Shown: piece after piece, positions 62,195-64,000 of the stretch | Layout: each line of letters begins with the position of its first letter | Numbering within the stretch: the stretch's first letter is position 1 | Assembly: GCA_963693085.1 (NCBI GenBank) | Contig: OY856409.1 | Span: 243,836,558 to 243,900,557 of the forward strand | Length of the DNA: 64,000 nt | Direction of reading: 5' to 3' | From: Alisma plantago-aquatica | Lineage: Eukaryota > Streptophyta > Magnoliopsida > Alismatales > Alismataceae | Notes under the pieces: generated by a model | What the model was told of the DNA's origin: nothing | Seen by the model: only the letters and a program-made list of their open reading frames with translations | Database searches by the model: none | Translations under genes and position numbers: made by a program

Positions 62195-64000
62195 TACATG
62201 TTTTCTTGTGATGTAGTTGTAAAGCGATCATGTTGATGGCCCTCCCTATCGAGGTTCACTAGGGTTAGCCTATGTTAACCCCATACAACATTGTCATTTT
62301 CAACCCACATGAAACATAAGATAGTACCCTTGCACACGTTGTAATCCAACTTGTATATGTTTCACATCATTTCGTAATAGGACATGCCAAGACATACTTG
62401 ATTTTTTTTATCTAGCACTAGCAATTTTCAAAGCTTCAGAGACCAAAGATACACCTTTATTTCTCATAGTGCTCTTATCATCTTAGAATTTCATATAGAA
62501 AGTGTACATGTTAATGGAATACCTAGACAACAAAAAATTGCTGTTTTAGGCCCCATGGATAATCATTTTAAGGTCATTAAAGTAGATTTAGGTGATCCAA
62601 AATTTATTCTCCGGCACACTCCTTTAACCATACTACAAAATGCGGCTGGTATTATCGTATTAAATCATTCTCATTATTTTATTAATAACAAATACATAAA
62701 AATTCCATGCACTCTACCATATAGGGTACAAACTCGAATGTATTTTGAAGGAAATAGAAATGGGCTTTGTGTGGTTGATAAGCAAAATTTTGTACCAACT
62801 TGCATCATTTATTGTCCTACCTTCTAATTTTTCTTACATGTCATGATTTAGGTAGACGAATGAAATTAACACTAGATAATAGTTTGGCACAAAATTCATT
62901 ACACTTCTCAACTACTTGGCTTTCCATCATATATCTCTATGGTTGATATCTATTCATGACATACCCTTTTAATATCTTCATGTACTTGAACGGGTAAATT
63001 CAACATATATGCACTGGACCATATAATCTAACCTCTTTAACCAATTGCACAACCAAATGAAGCATTACATTAAAGAATGAAAGTGGAGAGTACATCTCAA
63101 GTTGACACAATGTGACTATTATATGATTTTATAGTGCCTTTAACATCTCATGATCAATATATTTTGAGCATAATACATCGAATAACAGAAAAAGCTTTGT
63201 AATTACATTTCTAGCCCAGTTTACAAAAATGGAAAATATAGTCAATGGCAAGAAATATTGCATTAAGATGTGTCAATTCTATGATTTTAATCCCACAAGT
63301 TTAAATTCTATCATATCCATAACTTTTTTATGTTTAAAGAATATCCCTCTAGAACCTAAACTCCCTTTAGGAATCCATAAAAGGAAGTTCTCTTTTCATT
63401 TGAAAGGGAAAAACATGTTGGGGGAAAGTATGTACAAAATTCCCTTTTTGAGGGGAAACTATAGCTAGACCATGGACAGTCTTACTTTGATACCATCTTT
63501 AGTCTTCCATGACATATTAATTAATGTGCCAATTGGATTATCACATATGATCTCTTCTATATGCATCAAATCTGAATAATGCCTCACATATAAAGACTTC
63601 CATCAAGGGAGAACAAAGAATATGCACCTCTTCTTGTAGAGACCTTAGAGAATCAAATCTTTATTCTTTTTTCCAACTTTTATTTTCAACAGAATCACAT
63701 TATTAAACCAAATAATGGCTTTGGAATTCTCAATAAATTTTCTTCTTTGTTAAAGCTTTCTTTACCTAATGGTAATAATGACCCTCAGGCAAGTCCTATG
63801 ATGGCCAAGGTAAGTATTTTTCTTCCCATGGCTCATTTGGAAGAATGATGTATCCTGTTTAGAAATAGGGAAATCAAGAATTTTCCTCAGATTTTGGACC
63901 CTAATAGATTTACACAAACTAGACAATCAATTATTAATAGCATTGCCTTGATATTGAAATGCTCTTGACTGTTTGAATCATATATGTCAACACCCTTCTC
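62195..64000 (-). pseudogene. CACTA (En/Spm) transposase, TNP2 + DUF4218 + DUF4216, decayed and cut by window edge
   Basis: No long open frame survives, but conserved blocks appear in the right order on the minus strand. The TNP2 end has FNIKAMLL (about 63965), LMHIEEIICDNPIGTLIN (about 63560-63510) and KTKDGIKVRLS. DUF4218 has KLVGLKS, HILMQYFLPLTIF (about 63300-63240), VTLCQLEMYSPLSFF (about 63115-63070) and MKILKGYVMNRYQP (about 62975-62935). DUF4216 has YSINMYTFYMKF, STMRNKGVSLVSEA (about 62525-62420) and LTLVNLDREGH (about 62270-62240). Many stops and several frameshifts show that it is dead. The enzyme would cut and join CACTA termini. The N-terminal part lies beyond 64000. It abuts the right unit at 62151, which may have inserted into it. 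Confidence 0.85.

Noticed and set aside
62555..62827. Plus-strand 90-residue open frame as a gene
   Set aside because: It is antisense to the CACTA DUF4216 region and has no recognisable domain.
63229..63468. Plus-strand 79-residue open frame as a gene
   Set aside because: It is antisense to the conserved DUF4218 blocks of the CACTA remnant.

Overview
The window is plant nuclear DNA from a repeat-rich intergenic region. It is AT-rich and carries several classes of plant transposable element: an L1-type LINE, an Athila-like Ty3/gypsy element, a Ty1/copia element with an initiator-tRNA-Met primer site, an RTE-type LINE fragment, a CACTA transposase and a MITE. I found no intact host gene, rRNA, tRNA or CRISPR array. 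The LINE ORF1 has two zinc knuckles at the front, an arrangement I associate with monocot LINE ORF1 proteins, but this does not settle the lineage.

Layout. 1-11415: remnants of an old plus-strand mobile-element gene that ends in a Ulp1-type (C48) protease domain, split by a near full-length LINE (4196-10626, minus strand, 9-bp target duplication CTGAAGCTA). 11820-21358: a structurally complete but non-autonomous gypsy element on the minus strand, with two 1460-bp LTRs, CCAAC duplications, a tRNA-Asp primer site, gag-protease, an Athila-ORF-like gene and no polymerase. 22999-27844: a large TG..CA element, read as a solo LTR, containing a 1594-bp solo LTR of the gypsy family in the opposite orientation. 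28750-36103: a copia element with 2.2-kb LTRs, AAAGT duplications and gag only. About 39270-52317 and 54480-62151: two diverged direct copies of one roughly 4.7-kb unit, interrupted by later insertions that each appear as an empty site in the sister copy. 62195-64000: a decayed CACTA (TNP2/DUF4218/DUF4216) transposase on the minus strand, running off the window.

The most interesting signal is non-coding. The gypsy family carries about 35 copies of a quasi-palindromic 15-mer (GTCGATACCATCGAC), mostly as close inverted pairs, in its U3 regions and in a roughly 550-bp internal array. The unrelated copia element has an analogous array of AACCGRTCGGTT palindromes about 100 bp upstream of its TATA box. 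Two unrelated retroelements in one genome have thus each accumulated palindrome arrays in promoter-proximal positions.

History. The protease gene was hit by the LINE, and the gypsy element landed about 400 bp past its stop codon. Most inactivation is by single in-frame stop codons rather than frameshifts, suggesting point-mutation decay. The paired units and nested insertions allow a relative order of events to be read from this window alone.
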